Below, piece after piece: positions 44,361-53,434 of a stretch of DNA of 64,000 nucleotides. The translations under genes and the position numbers were made by a program. Every line of letters starts with the position of its first letter. Position 1 is the stretch's first letter. Below the pieces are notes generated by a model, which was not told the DNA's origin, made no database searches, and worked only from the letters and a program-made list of their open reading frames with translations. Where the stretch lies: the NCBI RefSeq assembly GCF_002139935.1, contig NZ_CP015578.1, forward strand, positions 1,364,001 through 1,428,000, in the 5' to 3' direction. Origin of the DNA: Campylobacter lanienae NCTC 13004 (lineage in GTDB: Bacteria; Campylobacterota; Campylobacteria; Campylobacterales; Campylobacteraceae).

Positions 44361-47300
44361 TGAGCGAAATCAAAAGTTTTTTAGAAAAATTTAATAACTA
44401 CTATCTAAACGCCAACAAACATAAGGTAGAAAAAACCGCCGAACTAGATACTAGCGATGTAGTATTATACAAGATAAATAGCGTAACATACAAAAAAGAC
44501 TCACCAAGGAGAGAGGCCTTAGAAAATGTACTTAGCTCTCTTAGAATAGAGGGGATAAATTTTATCTATTTGATTTTAGGCAATAGCGAAGGGGTGGAGT
44601 TTTACTATGGTCTTTCAAGAGATTATTCTTATACCAACGAGCTAGAAATCGACATAGATGAAATAGGAAAATATATACTAGAACCTAGCATAAAAGGAAA
44701 TTTCCGTGGTAGCGAAATCCAAAAAATCGAAGAGAATACAAAAAGAAAAATTTTAGAAAGAATAGGCTCTAACAAATATTACAGCATAGTAGAGGGCGTC
44801 CCTGGGGTCTTAGAAAAAGATGATGAGTTTCAAGGGGTTGATAGATTAGCTGATGTTATGAGTAATAGCCCAGAATACGGCTTTATGATTATTTCATCCT
44901 TAGTTAGTGATGCTGAGCTAGAAATAGTCAAAAAAAATATCTTTAATATATATGCGACCCTAGCAGAAATAGGCAAAGAGAGCAGACAAGTATCTAATGG
45001 GACAAATACCAGCACAAATGAGAGTAAAAGCGAAGGCCAATCAGAGACAAAAGGCACTAGCGATAGCCATAGCCAAACAGACAGCACCGGCACAAATGAG
45101 AGCAAAAGCGAAGGTCAATCAGAAACAAAAGGTACTTCAAAAGGCGCCAATAAGAGCGAAAGCAGAACAGAAACTACTACCAACAATGAAGGTACAAATG
45201 AAGGAACAAACAAAAGTATTACCCTCCAAACAGGCACAAGCAAAGGAAGCGGCTCATCTAGTAGCTCATCTAGCACAAACAAAAGCTCTAGTGAAGGCAC
45301 CGTGACAACTAGCGCAACGACAAAAGGCAGCAGTAAAAGCCAAGCAATAGCACAAACTACTGGCTCAAACCAAAGCACTAATGAGAGCACCTCCACAAAC
45401 ACCAATACCACCACAGGTAGCAATACGAGCAAATCGATAGCCAAAACTACTAGCACCAATGAGAGCACCTCCACAAACACCAATACCACCACAGGGACTA
45501 GCGAAGGGACATCCTACTCACAATCAGTCACCACAGAAATAGTAGATAAACAAGCACAAGATTGGATCAAATACATTGATGATATGCTTTTGGCTAGGTT
45601 GGATTATGGTAGTGCTAAGGGGATGTTTAGAAGCGGTATGTTTTGCTTTTCAAATTCCAAAGCCATACTAAAAAAGCTAGAAAATACAGTAATGTCGCTA
45701 TTTAGTGGTGAAACTGGCAATAAAATACCTTTAAGATCGTTTTTGATAAAAGATGATTTACAGCTAGAATCTTTAAAAAATTTACAACTACCAAAAATCC
45801 ATTCAGATGTAGATACAGAGCTAAAATCACTACTATCTCAAAGCGATTATGGTATGGGAAATTTAATTAGCTCAAAAGAGCTAAGTCTAATAGCTGGATT
45901 ACCAAAAAAAGATATTATGGGACTAGAATTAAAAGAAGAAGTGGAATTTGGTCTAAACTTCGAAACATTCGATAACCCATTAGAACTGGGCTATCTACTC
46001 CAAAGTAGAAACAAAACAAACAAAATCGTAAGCATAGACAAAAAATCCCTTGATAAACACATTTTTATCACAGGCGTAACTGGTAGCGGGAAAACTACAA
46101 CTTGTTTGAATATTTTAGAAAATTCAAATTTGCCTTTTTTGGTTATTGAGCCTGCCAAAACAGAATATAGAATTTTAAAAGAGAAATATCCTGATTTACT
46201 AATCTTCACTCTTGGCAATGATAGCTTAGCCCCATTTAGGCTAAATCCTTTTGAATTCTTCCCACATGAGAGTATAACCTCTAGGGTCGATATGATAAAG
46301 GCTAGTATAGAAGCAGCCTTTGATATGGAAGCCGCAATCCCACAAATCATAGAAAGTGCAATATATGAATGCTACGAAAATAAAGGCTGGAATATCGGCA
46401 CAAACAAAAATGAATATTATGGCGATAAAGCATTTGATGATGGTGTTTATGCCTTTCCTACACTTGATGATTTGCTTGTCCAAGTAGAAAATGTGGTTAA
46501 AAAACAAGGCTTTGATGAAAGACTTAAAAATGATTATCTTGGCTCAATTAGAGCTAGATTAAAAGGGCTTATCGTAGGGTCTAAGGGCTTTATGCTAAAT
46601 ACCAAGCGTTCAATAAACTTCAAGCAACTGCTTAATCAAAGAGTCGTTTTTGAGCTAGAAGAGATCAGAAATGGTAGCGAAAAATCTCTTATTATGGGAT
46701 TTATATTAACTCATTTATTAGAAGCTATCAAATCAAATTTTGAAGAGCGAAACGAGCATAAATTAAATCACATAATCTTAATAGAAGAAGCGCATAGGCT
46801 TCTTAGCAAATATGAGCCTGGCGATAGTATGAATAAAAAGCAAGGTGTAGAAGTATTTACCGATATGCTTGCTGAGATTAGAAAATATGGTGAGTGTTTG
46901 ATGATAGCAGACCAAATACCAAACAAACTAGCACCTGAAGTTCTAAAAAACACAAATACAAAAATTGTTCATAGAATATTTGCAGCCGATGATAAAAAGG
47001 CAATAGGAAATACAATGGCGCTAGAAGATGAACAAAGCGATTTTCTAAGCAAATTAAGAGTGGGTGAAGCTATAGTTTTTAGCGGTGGATTTAATAAATC
47101 TGTATCAGTCAAAATCAATCAAAGCTCCAAAACCACTGACAAAATCCTAGACAAAGAGCTAATCAAGCAATCTGCTTTGGAATTCTACACACAAAACGCC
47201 AAAAGCGGAATACTCATCGGCTCAGATATCATACAAAATCCAACCAAAGATGATATGCTCAAGCTATTTGAACTACAAAAAGAAGGTGTAAAAGATCTAG

Positions 47301-47530
47301 TAAAACAGATCAGACAAGACGGAACAAAGATAACTACCTCCCAAAAAGAGTTGAGAAAATTCATCGATAATGGGGTTAGTATTGATATTTTGGTGAGAAT
47401 TTTTATGGTTGAGAATTCGATTTTGGCTCAATATACAGATGAGATAAAAGAGTATTTAGATAAATATTTAAACAACTCTTTCTTAGCAAAAGATACAAAA
47501 AAATTTGGGGATATATTCAGAGATGCATAA
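44360..47530 (+). CDS. HerA/FtsK-like ATPase with a long Ser/Thr/Asn-rich insert
   Basis: 1056 residues. Residues 1-210 form an unrecognised alpha/beta region; about 215-390 is low complexity (Ser, Thr, Asn, Glu, Lys; units such as TNESKSEGQSETKG). From 400 comes a RecA-like motor: Walker A GVTGSGKT (G572-T579) and Walker B HIILIEEAH (E809/E810), with IADQIPNKLAPEVLKNTNTKIVHR, typical of HerA/VirB4/DUF87 translocases. HerA-type motors occur in many antiphage pairs. The start overlaps the previous stop (TAATG), and the next gene overlaps its 3' end. Confidence 0.85.
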   Translation: MSEIKSFLEKFNNYYLNANKHKVEKTAELDTSDVVLYKINSVTYKKDSPRREALENVLSSLRIEGINFIYLILGNSEGVEFYYGLSRDYSYTNELEIDIDEIGKYILEPSIKGNFRGSEIQKIEENTKRKILERIGSNKYYSIVEGVPGVLEKDDEFQGVDRLADVMSNSPEYGFMIISSLVSDAELEIVKKNIFNIYATLAEIGKESRQVSNGTNTSTNESKSEGQSETKGTSDSHSQTDSTGTNESKSEGQSETKGTSKGANKSESRTETTTNNEGTNEGTNKSITLQTGTSKGSGSSSSSSSTNKSSSEGTVTTSATTKGSSKSQAIAQTTGSNQSTNESTSTNTNTTTGSNTSKSIAKTTSTNESTSTNTNTTTGTSEGTSYSQSVTTEIVDKQAQDWIKYIDDMLLARLDYGSAKGMFRSGMFCFSNSKAILKKLENTVMSLFSGETGNKIPLRSFLIKDDLQLESLKNLQLPKIHSDVDTELKSLLSQSDYGMGNLISSKELSLIAGLPKKDIMGLELKEEVEFGLNFETFDNPLELGYLLQSRNKTNKIVSIDKKSLDKHIFITGVTGSGKTTTCLNILENSNLPFLVIEPAKTEYRILKEKYPDLLIFTLGNDSLAPFRLNPFEFFPHESITSRVDMIKASIEAAFDMEAAIPQIIESAIYECYENKGWNIGTNKNEYYGDKAFDDGVYAFPTLDDLLVQVENVVKKQGFDERLKNDYLGSIRARLKGLIVGSKGFMLNTKRSINFKQLLNQRVVFELEEIRNGSEKSLIMGFILTHLLEAIKSNFEERNEHKLNHIILIEEAHRLLSKYEPGDSMNKKQGVEVFTDMLAEIRKYGECLMIADQIPNKLAPEVLKNTNTKIVHRIFAADDKKAIGNTMALEDEQSDFLSKLRVGEAIVFSGGFNKSVSVKINQSSKTTDKILDKELIKQSALEFYTQNAKSGILIGSDIIQNPTKDDMLKLFELQKEGVKDLVKQIRQDGTKITTSQKELRKFIDNGVSIDILVRIFMVENSILAQYTDEIKEYLDKYLNNSFLAKDTKKFGDIFRDA
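45012..45500 (+). repeat. 78-bp-spaced direct repeats inside the ATPase insert
   Basis: A 38-bp exact repeat occurs at 45380-45417 and 45458-45495. A related diverged pair begins at 45012 and 45090. Both pairs are 78 bp (26 codons) apart, so copy changes keep the frame. Confidence 0.7.
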
Positions 47531-48650
47531 CCTTCTAATCCTATACAACCCAAGATATAATAGCGATTTGATAAAGGCGCATTTAGAACTCCTAAAGGAG
47601 TGTGGCAAGGTGGCATTTGGCAAGGTACGAGTCAAAAACAACAATATGCCACACCCCTTTAAGGGCGAATTAGAAAAGATATATAATGATACAAATCCTG
47701 ATAGCTTCACTCAGCTTTTTATCACTGATTATTCAAATTTATATGTCGCTAAGGTGGTAAAGATCAGTAGCGATGACCACACCGCCATAGCGCCTAAGTA
47801 TTATCAAGAGCAAAATTTGCTAGTAGAGAGCTGGTTTGTCATCACAGATATGCGTGAAATTTATAGAAATGAATTTGAGAGTGTTAGGGATTATTTTTTG
47901 TCCCGTATCACCTTGCCTTTGCGTGATAATCACACCTACGCCCTATATGGCAATAACTATGTATATCCACTCATCATCGACCAAGACCAAAACTATTTCG
48001 AAGATGAAACCCTACACCACACAGATATCTATAAAACCAAAAAATATCTAAAAACCAAAAAAACCCTATCTAGATACTGCTTTGGCACAAATATCGATAA
48101 ACTGATGAGCGATACCATAGATGCGGTAGTTTTGGCCGAGATCGAATACATACAAAACCAAAAAAATATGCTAAATGATTTTAGCTCTATTTTGGTGAAG
48201 TATTCTAAGAGCGTTGAGAGAGAATTTTACTCTCTTTTTAAAGCTCTTTTTGCCTATTTGTGTTATCATAATCCTGGACTTTTAACCATCAGATATGATG
48301 TCCAAGGTATAAAATATCAGCTAAAAGATATTTTCACACATAAACCAAATTTAGGCTCATATGGCTATTTGATGAAGCAAAGCGAGATATCTAGCACCTT
48401 TGAAAACCTAGTCCCAAATGATATAAAAAATGGCTTTTATTATAAAATACTTAATTTTATGTATATTTTAAAAGATATTAGAAACGAAAATATCCACGGC
48501 AAAAACGCCACCATAAAAGAGACCCAAAAGATCAGAAATGCGATCCTAGGCATAGGTCAAGAGAGTATTTTGATAACTTGTTTGGAGCTAAAATCCAAGC
48601 TAAATGCCCTATCCAAAAAGTCCAAAATAGATCGCTCAAAACAAATTTAA
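47523..48650 (+). CDS. Protein with C-terminal HEPN-type RxxxxH motif, partner of the ATPase
   Basis: 375 residues from the ATG overlapping the ATPase stop (ATGCATAA); an upstream TTG would add six. The N-terminal ~140 residues (LLILYNPRYNSDLIKAHLELL; LYVAKVVKISSD) look like an alpha/beta sensor, perhaps of the EVE/PUA type, but this is weak. Near the C-terminus KDIRNENIHGKN gives R320-x4-H325, the RNase signature of HEPN toxins, in a helical context. I infer a ribonuclease effector or RNA-binding partner of the HerA-like motor. Confidence 0.7.
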   Translation: MHNLLILYNPRYNSDLIKAHLELLKECGKVAFGKVRVKNNNMPHPFKGELEKIYNDTNPDSFTQLFITDYSNLYVAKVVKISSDDHTAIAPKYYQEQNLLVESWFVITDMREIYRNEFESVRDYFLSRITLPLRDNHTYALYGNNYVYPLIIDQDQNYFEDETLHHTDIYKTKKYLKTKKTLSRYCFGTNIDKLMSDTIDAVVLAEIEYIQNQKNMLNDFSSILVKYSKSVEREFYSLFKALFAYLCYHNPGLLTIRYDVQGIKYQLKDIFTHKPNLGSYGYLMKQSEISSTFENLVPNDIKNGFYYKILNFMYILKDIRNENIHGKNATIKETQKIRNAILGIGQESILITCLELKSKLNALSKKSKIDRSKQI

Positions 48651-48663
48651 AAAAGGAGAGAAA

Positions 48664-48843
48664 ATGAACGGCTTTGTCCCACATATCCAAACCCTAAAAT
48701 GCCCAAAATGTGGCAAGAAAAAGGTGATCACCGCTGGCTGTGTAATTAATTTTTATTCTTGTCCAAAATGCGATACAATAATGATCCCTTCTAGCGGAAA
48801 TTTCATAGATAAACTCATAGGCAAACTCAAAGGCGGCCGATGA
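48664..48843 (+). CDS. 59-residue zinc-ribbon protein
   Basis: ATG with AAGGAG five bases upstream. The product has two CxxC pairs, LKCPKCGKKKV and YSCPKCDTIM, about 20 residues apart, a complete small zinc ribbon, with a short basic tail (DKLIGKLKGGR). Its stop overlaps the ATG of the WYL regulator (ATGA). It may bind nucleic acid or act with the regulator. Easily missed because of size, but the coupling and Shine-Dalgarno support it. Confidence 0.7.
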   Translation: MNGFVPHIQTLKCPKCGKKKVITAGCVINFYSCPKCDTIMIPSSGNFIDKLIGKLKGGR

Positions 48844-49760
48844 ATTCCAACAGCTCAAATGGCGAAAATATGATCCGCAGACTCATGATAATGCTAAAAA
48901 TGCTATATCTGGGTCAAGGGCTAAATCCTAGCGAGCTTTGTAGTGAGTTTAATCTTAGTTTGCGAACCATGCAAAGAGACATCGCGCGCTTAAAAGAGTA
49001 TTGCGCCCTAGATATACAAAAAGCCAAAGATGGAAAATACTATATCTCACGCACAGAATACGAAGATGGATTGCTAAGCTTTGGGGATATCAAAACCTTC
49101 GCCAAAAGAAGCGGCGTAGCCGATCTATACCCCAAGCTCGACACCCCAATGATAGCCGATATACTAAGCGCCACAATCTCTAAAAGCCTTATCGTATCAA
49201 GCGAACCAAAGCAAGACTCCAAAGAGTTAAAAGATCTATTTGAGCTACTAAGCAATGCTATTTTAGAACACTGCGTGATCAGCTTTTATTACAATGGCTC
49301 ACAGCGCACCATCAAACCCTATAAGCTCATAAATACAGCTGGCGTCTGGTATCTCCTAGGCGATGAAAAGGCCAAATTAAAGCACTTCACCCTATCTAAA
49401 ATCAAAAGCTACAAGTCACTAGACCAGCACTTCACCCCCTCAAATACATTTTTAAAACGAATAGAATCTAATAATCTCAAATGGTTTAACACTAGCCTAA
49501 AAAACGCTAGAATCCTAGTTTCTCCCAAAGCCAAAGAGTATTTTGGGCGTAAGCAAGTATTTAAAAGCTACAAATTAATCAAAGATGATGAAAATGGAAT
49601 TTTGCTAAATGTAGAGTTTGCTTTTGATAATGAGCTATTAAACATTATAAAAGCTTGGATCCCATATATCAAAATCATAGAACCCAAAGAGCTAGAGACA
49701 AAGCTAAAAGATATCTTAAAATCCTATATAAATGATGAACCAATAAGCAATCTAGCTTAA
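48840..49760 (+). CDS. WYL-domain transcriptional regulator
   Basis: 306 residues. An N-terminal winged helix (LNPSELCSEFNLSLRTMQRDIARLKEYC) is followed by a WYL domain with ISFYYNGSQRTIKPYKLINTAGVWYLLGD and a C-terminal WCX-like extension. WYL proteins sense ligands, often nucleic acid, and control defence islands (BrxR, CapW). As the last gene of the overlapping cluster it probably autoregulates it; the hairpin at 36233-36271 is a candidate operator. Confidence 0.88.
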   Translation: MNSNSSNGENMIRRLMIMLKMLYLGQGLNPSELCSEFNLSLRTMQRDIARLKEYCALDIQKAKDGKYYISRTEYEDGLLSFGDIKTFAKRSGVADLYPKLDTPMIADILSATISKSLIVSSEPKQDSKELKDLFELLSNAILEHCVISFYYNGSQRTIKPYKLINTAGVWYLLGDEKAKLKHFTLSKIKSYKSLDQHFTPSNTFLKRIESNNLKWFNTSLKNARILVSPKAKEYFGRKQVFKSYKLIKDDENGILLNVEFAFDNELLNIIKAWIPYIKIIEPKELETKLKDILKSYINDEPISNLA

Positions 49761-49835
49761 TCCGCCGCCATTTTTGCGGTGAATTTTTAGCCATTACAAC
49801 TGCGGCGAATTTGATCGACCTCGCCGCAAGAAAGC
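49760..49835 (+). terminator. GC-rich hairpins after the WYL gene
   Basis: CCGC/GCGG around CATTTT near 49766-49778, followed by GAATTTTTAG, and a second stem GCGGCG/CGCCGC near 49802-49829. GC-rich islands in this AT-rich DNA just after the stop suggest termination of the cluster. Confidence 0.45.
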
Positions 49836-49902
49836 CAAATTTAACCAAATATTGTATTTAAAATTGTAAAATAATACCCAAATTTCACTTCTAAGGATAA
49901 AT

Positions 49903-50643
49903 ATGTTAAATCTTCTTTTTAAGTCGCTTTTTGCTTTGGCTGTGCTTGTAGTATTCATCGCCGGTGTGGTATTTGATGCGAAATTTCTATCTCAAGATCA
50001 ATTTAGCGATAAAGAGCTTAAATTTAATCGCTTGATTCAAGAGAGCATGGATTTCATTCCTGATGGATTTAGCGCTAGTATCAATATAGAATCCGCAAAT
50101 TCCCTACGCACCAAAACCCAAATCGCACCTGATGAGCTAGAAATCATCACCGCCACGCTAGATAAAGCACTAAATCTAACCAAAGATTCTCAAATTTGTA
50201 AAGCCGCCACCTACTCAATCGAGCCAAGCTATAGCTACAATGATGGCGCTAGGATTATCAGTGGTCAGTTAGTGAATTTCAATGTTAAATGCGAATTTGA
50301 TAAGCAAAATATCCAAAAATATGAAGAGCTAATCACCGCCCTAAATAGTCTAATCAAAAATAATGAATTTATAACGATGAATCTACCAGCTATAAGCCAA
50401 TCATCATCAAACTTACTAAAAACCCAAAATAGCGAAATACTCCACTCAAAAATCCTAAATACCGCTATATCCAAAGCCGAGTCCTACTCCAAAGAGCTAA
50501 ACAAAAACTGCCTATTAAATAGCGTGGATTTCAGCACTCCAAGTCGCATAGAAGCCTACGCAAATTTAAAATCAGCCGCCACGCCAACAGAGTCTAAACA
50601 TACCCAAACCCTATCAGCCCTAGCTACATATAGTTGTAAATAA
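49903..50643 (+). CDS. SIMPL-domain (DUF541) exported protein
   Basis: 246 residues with an N-terminal membrane anchor (SLFALAVLVVFIAGVVF). The later part (ISKAESYSKELNKNCLLNSVDFST) and ALATYSCK ending fit the SIMPL/DUF541 fold (BP26-like). The function of this family is unclear; it is often envelope-associated. It follows its own leader with AAGGA before the ATG. It may mark the return from accessory to core genome. Confidence 0.7.
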   Translation: MLNLLFKSLFALAVLVVFIAGVVFDAKFLSQDQFSDKELKFNRLIQESMDFIPDGFSASINIESANSLRTKTQIAPDELEIITATLDKALNLTKDSQICKAATYSIEPSYSYNDGARIISGQLVNFNVKCEFDKQNIQKYEELITALNSLIKNNEFITMNLPAISQSSSNLLKTQNSEILHSKILNTAISKAESYSKELNKNCLLNSVDFSTPSRIEAYANLKSAATPTESKHTQTLSALATYSCK

Positions 50644-51061
50644 TCCCCCATAGGGGGACGCCCCACAACAATGAAATTTCTGGCTTTGAGTTTAATTTTC
50701 ACACATAAGCAAATTTAGTTATAATCCAAATTTCGCCAAAAAAATAGAATTTACCAACAAATAAAATTCAGCCACGATAGTGGAATTCCGCCAGTAATAA
50801 TGGGAATTTAGCTTTGAATAATTTGAATTTAATTTATAATAAGTTTCAAATAATCCCCAACTCCACTAAAACAGGGGCAAATCTCGATCAAAAGGCTAAA
50901 TTCACCGCAATAATAGAATTCCAAGCTTTAAATTCAGTTTTCACCAGCAAACAAAATTTCACCAAAACAACGAAATTCAGCCACGATAGTGAAATTTCAC
51001 TCACAAATGAAATTCCACACACCCCAAGGGCGCTTTTATCTACCCCAAAGGGTACTTTTGG
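50644..51061. repeat. Degenerate ~18-bp tandem repeat between SIMPL and GatB/YqeY genes
   Basis: A gene-free 418 bp built from imperfect units of about 17-21 bp that start AATT and contain RCCA then ATRG, for example AATTCAGCCACGATAGTGG. The 17-mer ATTCAGCCACGATAGTG occurs exactly at 50766-50782 and 50975-50991. A CCCCCATAGGGGG palindrome lies near 50645. Positions vary too much for CRISPR. Confidence 0.55.
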
Positions 51062-51505
51062 TTATCCCAAAGCGCTTTTGGCCGCTTCGCTCATACGCTT
51101 ACCATCGCAAGCAGAGCCGATGGAATCTTTGGCTAGTTTCATTAATTTGCCTAAATCCTTAATCCCATTTAAGCCATTTTGCGCTATCAGCTCTGATATT
51201 TTCGCCTTTAACTCATCATCGCTAAGCTGTTTTGGGAGATATCTAGAGATTATCTCTATCTCGCCAAGCTCCTTTTGCGCTAAATCATCTCTACCGCCGT
51301 TTTTATACTGCGTGGCTGAGTCATTTCGGCGTTTGATTTCGCTTTGTAAAATTGTAAAGATTCTAGCGTCATCTAGCTCCACTCTCTCATCAACTTCAAT
51401 CTGCTTAAATGCCGAGTTTATCATACGCAAGGTATCTCTCTCAAAGCCATTTCCAGACTTCATAGCTGATTTAATATCATTTAAAATTTGCTCTTTTATA
51501 CTCAT
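51062..51505 (-). CDS. GatB/YqeY domain protein
   Basis: 147 residues. MSIKEQILNDIKSAMKSGN and the Asp/Arg-rich middle (RKND-like segment RRNDSATQYKNGGRDDLAQKE) with SEIEIISRYLPKQLSDDEL are standard for YqeY. The YqeY family resembles the tail domain of GatB and may bind tRNA; its precise job is unknown. It overlaps the Ppx gene start by four bases, so both are on one transcript. Confidence 0.92.
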   Translation of the reverse strand: MSIKEQILNDIKSAMKSGNGFERDTLRMINSAFKQIEVDERVELDDARIFTILQSEIKRRNDSATQYKNGGRDDLAQKELGEIEIISRYLPKQLSDDELKAKISELIAQNGLNGIKDLGKLMKLAKDSIGSACDGKRMSEAAKSALG

Positions 51506-52347
51506 TTTAACTCCTTTAAATTTAGTTCTTTAGCGATAAAAAGCCCCTCACGAAGCCCATCATCTATAACAATACAAGATTTATTAGGCAAGATATCAAG
51601 CAAAATCTCGCACCCCTTTACTACCAAATCCGCTCTATTTTTGCCTACTAATTCATCTTTATTTGTAGTGGTTTTTAACAAATTAGCCACATAAATCAGA
51701 TCATCTTTATCGATTTTGGCACCATTTATCATTTTGGCATTGTAATTCTCATAATTCATCCCACGCTTAATAGCCAAAGCCGTGGTAGGAACCCCTGAAG
51801 TTAAGATAATATTATCAAATTCAAACTCGTCTATATATCTCTTAGCTTCTTCTATTAAAGCGCTTTTATCACTCTGCAACGCTGTGATAATACCAAACTC
51901 AAAACTACGCCCCAAATCCCTAAAACTAATCTCCGTGCTAGCCCCACCAAGGTCGATTAAAAGAGAGTTGTCGATATTTAAAGATAATATTTTAGCACGA
52001 TTTTCCACCCCAACCCTGGTCAAAAACGCCTCTAATTCACCGCTAATTATCTTAAATTCAATCCCAAATTTATCCCTAATATCCCTAAAAAATTCGCTAG
52101 AATTCGCCGCTTCTCTAAAGGCTTGCGTAGCAACCGCAACACTAAAATCAAATTTTGCCTCACTCACAAGCTCACTAATAGCTAGCCTAATCCTATCCAT
52201 CGCATCATTAGCCAAACCCTTTGAGCCTAGCCCCCTAGCAGAGCCAACTATCCGCTCAAAGCTATACTCACACTCGAAATTTCCGCTACCCAATCTACGC
52301 ATTTTACAGGCTCTAATCGTGTTGCTACCAAGGTCAATTGCGATCAC
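51502..52347 (-). CDS. Ppx/GppA phosphatase family protein
   Basis: 281 residues, about the single-domain length (full PPX is ~500). It begins MIAIDLGSNTIRACKM, an ASKHA phosphate loop, and has VAVATQAFREAANS and LIDLGGASTEIS. Family members hydrolyse polyphosphate or pppGpp. A Ppk2 gene lies 3.4 kb upstream on the same strand, so polyphosphate metabolism is represented. Its start overlaps the cca stop by 14 bases. Confidence 0.9.
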   Translation of the reverse strand: MIAIDLGSNTIRACKMRRLGSGNFECEYSFERIVGSARGLGSKGLANDAMDRIRLAISELVSEAKFDFSVAVATQAFREAANSSEFFRDIRDKFGIEFKIISGELEAFLTRVGVENRAKILSLNIDNSLLIDLGGASTEISFRDLGRSFEFGIITALQSDKSALIEEAKRYIDEFEFDNIILTSGVPTTALAIKRGMNYENYNAKMINGAKIDKDDLIYVANLLKTTTNKDELVGKNRADLVVKGCEILLDILPNKSCIVIDDGLREGLFIAKELNLKELK

Positions 52348-53434
52348 TTAAATACTCCTTTATAGCCCCTATTTTAAGCCTTTTTAGCTCATCTCCATAC
52401 GCTTTGTCAGTCGCCTTGATACTAGTGGTATCAATATGCGGTGAGAATTTAAAATCATAAATTCCCAAATCCTTTGCCATCTTAATTCTAGCTTTGCTAT
52501 CAAGCCCAAGCCAGTTAGATAGTGGCATATCTAGGGCGATTTTCATCATATTAAATTTACTAATTTTTGTAAAAAATGGCTGTTTATATGATATTGAGTA
52601 TGAATTTGGCAAGGCAAGACTAGATAATAACTCCTTGCCATTAATGCCGTAATAATTAACAAGATAGTATAAAAATGAAGCCTTATTTGTGCTAATTTTG
52701 CTAGAAATTAATCTAAAAAATCCATCATCAAATCGCACCCCAAAAAGCCTTTTATCTAAATTTAGCTCTCTTAAAAGCTCAGCACCTAATCTTTGAAATT
52801 TAGAGGCAAAAAACTTCTCAAGCTCCATACTTATCCTATTTAAGCTTAAATCATTAATATCGATTTCACGCATCAAACTCAAACTTCTTGGCTCACAACT
52901 TAGATTAAACCTAGAGACAAAACCAACCGCACGCAAAACTCTTAAGCTATCTTCGCTAAAGCTAGATGGATTGGTAATTTTAAGCCTTTTAGCCCTTAAA
53001 TCGCCAATCCCACCCCAAAAATCCAAAACTTCACCACTAAAGATATTTACCATAATCGAATTCATAGTAAAATCCCTACGCAAGCTAGCGCTCAACTCAT
53101 CGTTACAATACTCTACGCTAAAGCCCTTATGACCAAATCCGCTTTTAGACTCCCTTCTAGGCAGACTTAAATCATAATTTTTAAGCTTATAGACAAAATA
53201 GCTCTTACCAACGCCTGTAGCACCACAACGCTTCATAATAGAGTCAAATTCAATCGGATCTATATCATAAATTTCAATATCATAATCCTTAGAGCCAATC
53301 CCCAAAATCAGATCACGCACCGATCCGCCGACTAAATAGGCTCGTTTTGTGTGGTTTGAAAGTAGATTTTTGATCTCGTTTAAATCACTATTTTGAGAGA
53401 TTTGATAGCCTATTTTCGATACTCGCAAGCGCAA
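52334..53434 (-). CDS. cca: CCA-adding enzyme / tRNA nucleotidyltransferase
   Basis: 366 residues. The class II nucleotidyltransferase head shows AYLVGGSVRDLILG followed by KDYDIEIY with two metal Asp, then RRDFTMNSIMVN and FSEDSLRVLRAVGF. It adds or repairs the 3' CCA of tRNAs. The start chosen is TTG and overlaps the ciaD-like gene by 47 bases; a second TTG two codons on is possible. The order ciaD-like/cca matches Cj0788-Cj0789 in C. jejuni from memory. Confidence 0.9.
   Translation of the reverse strand: MRLRVSKIGYQISQNSDLNEIKNLLSNHTKRAYLVGGSVRDLILGIGSKDYDIEIYDIDPIEFDSIMKRCGATGVGKSYFVYKLKNYDLSLPRRESKSGFGHKGFSVEYCNDELSASLRRDFTMNSIMVNIFSGEVLDFWGGIGDLRAKRLKITNPSSFSEDSLRVLRAVGFVSRFNLSCEPRSLSLMREIDINDLSLNRISMELEKFFASKFQRLGAELLRELNLDKRLFGVRFDDGFFRLISSKISTNKASFLYYLVNYYGINGKELLSSLALPNSYSISYKQPFFTKISKFNMMKIALDMPLSNWLGLDSKARIKMAKDLGIYDFKFSPHIDTTSIKATDKAYGDELKRLKIGAIKEYLSDRN

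Noticed and set aside
45115-45492. Val/Leu-rich antisense ORF in the ATPase insert
   Set aside because: It is the reverse reading of Ser/Thr/Asn-rich repeats, with no start signal.
50690-51020. CRISPR array
   Set aside because: Units touch each other and vary in sequence and length; no constant repeat with unique spacers and no cas genes.
30663-51062. Integrative element or prophage inserted at tRNA-Met
   Set aside because: No integrase, no phage structural genes and no copy of the tRNA 3' end at the far border.
50814-51533. 239-codon plus-strand ORF over the repeat and GatB/YqeY gene
   Set aside because: It lies mostly antisense to a clear YqeY gene; the rest is repeat DNA.
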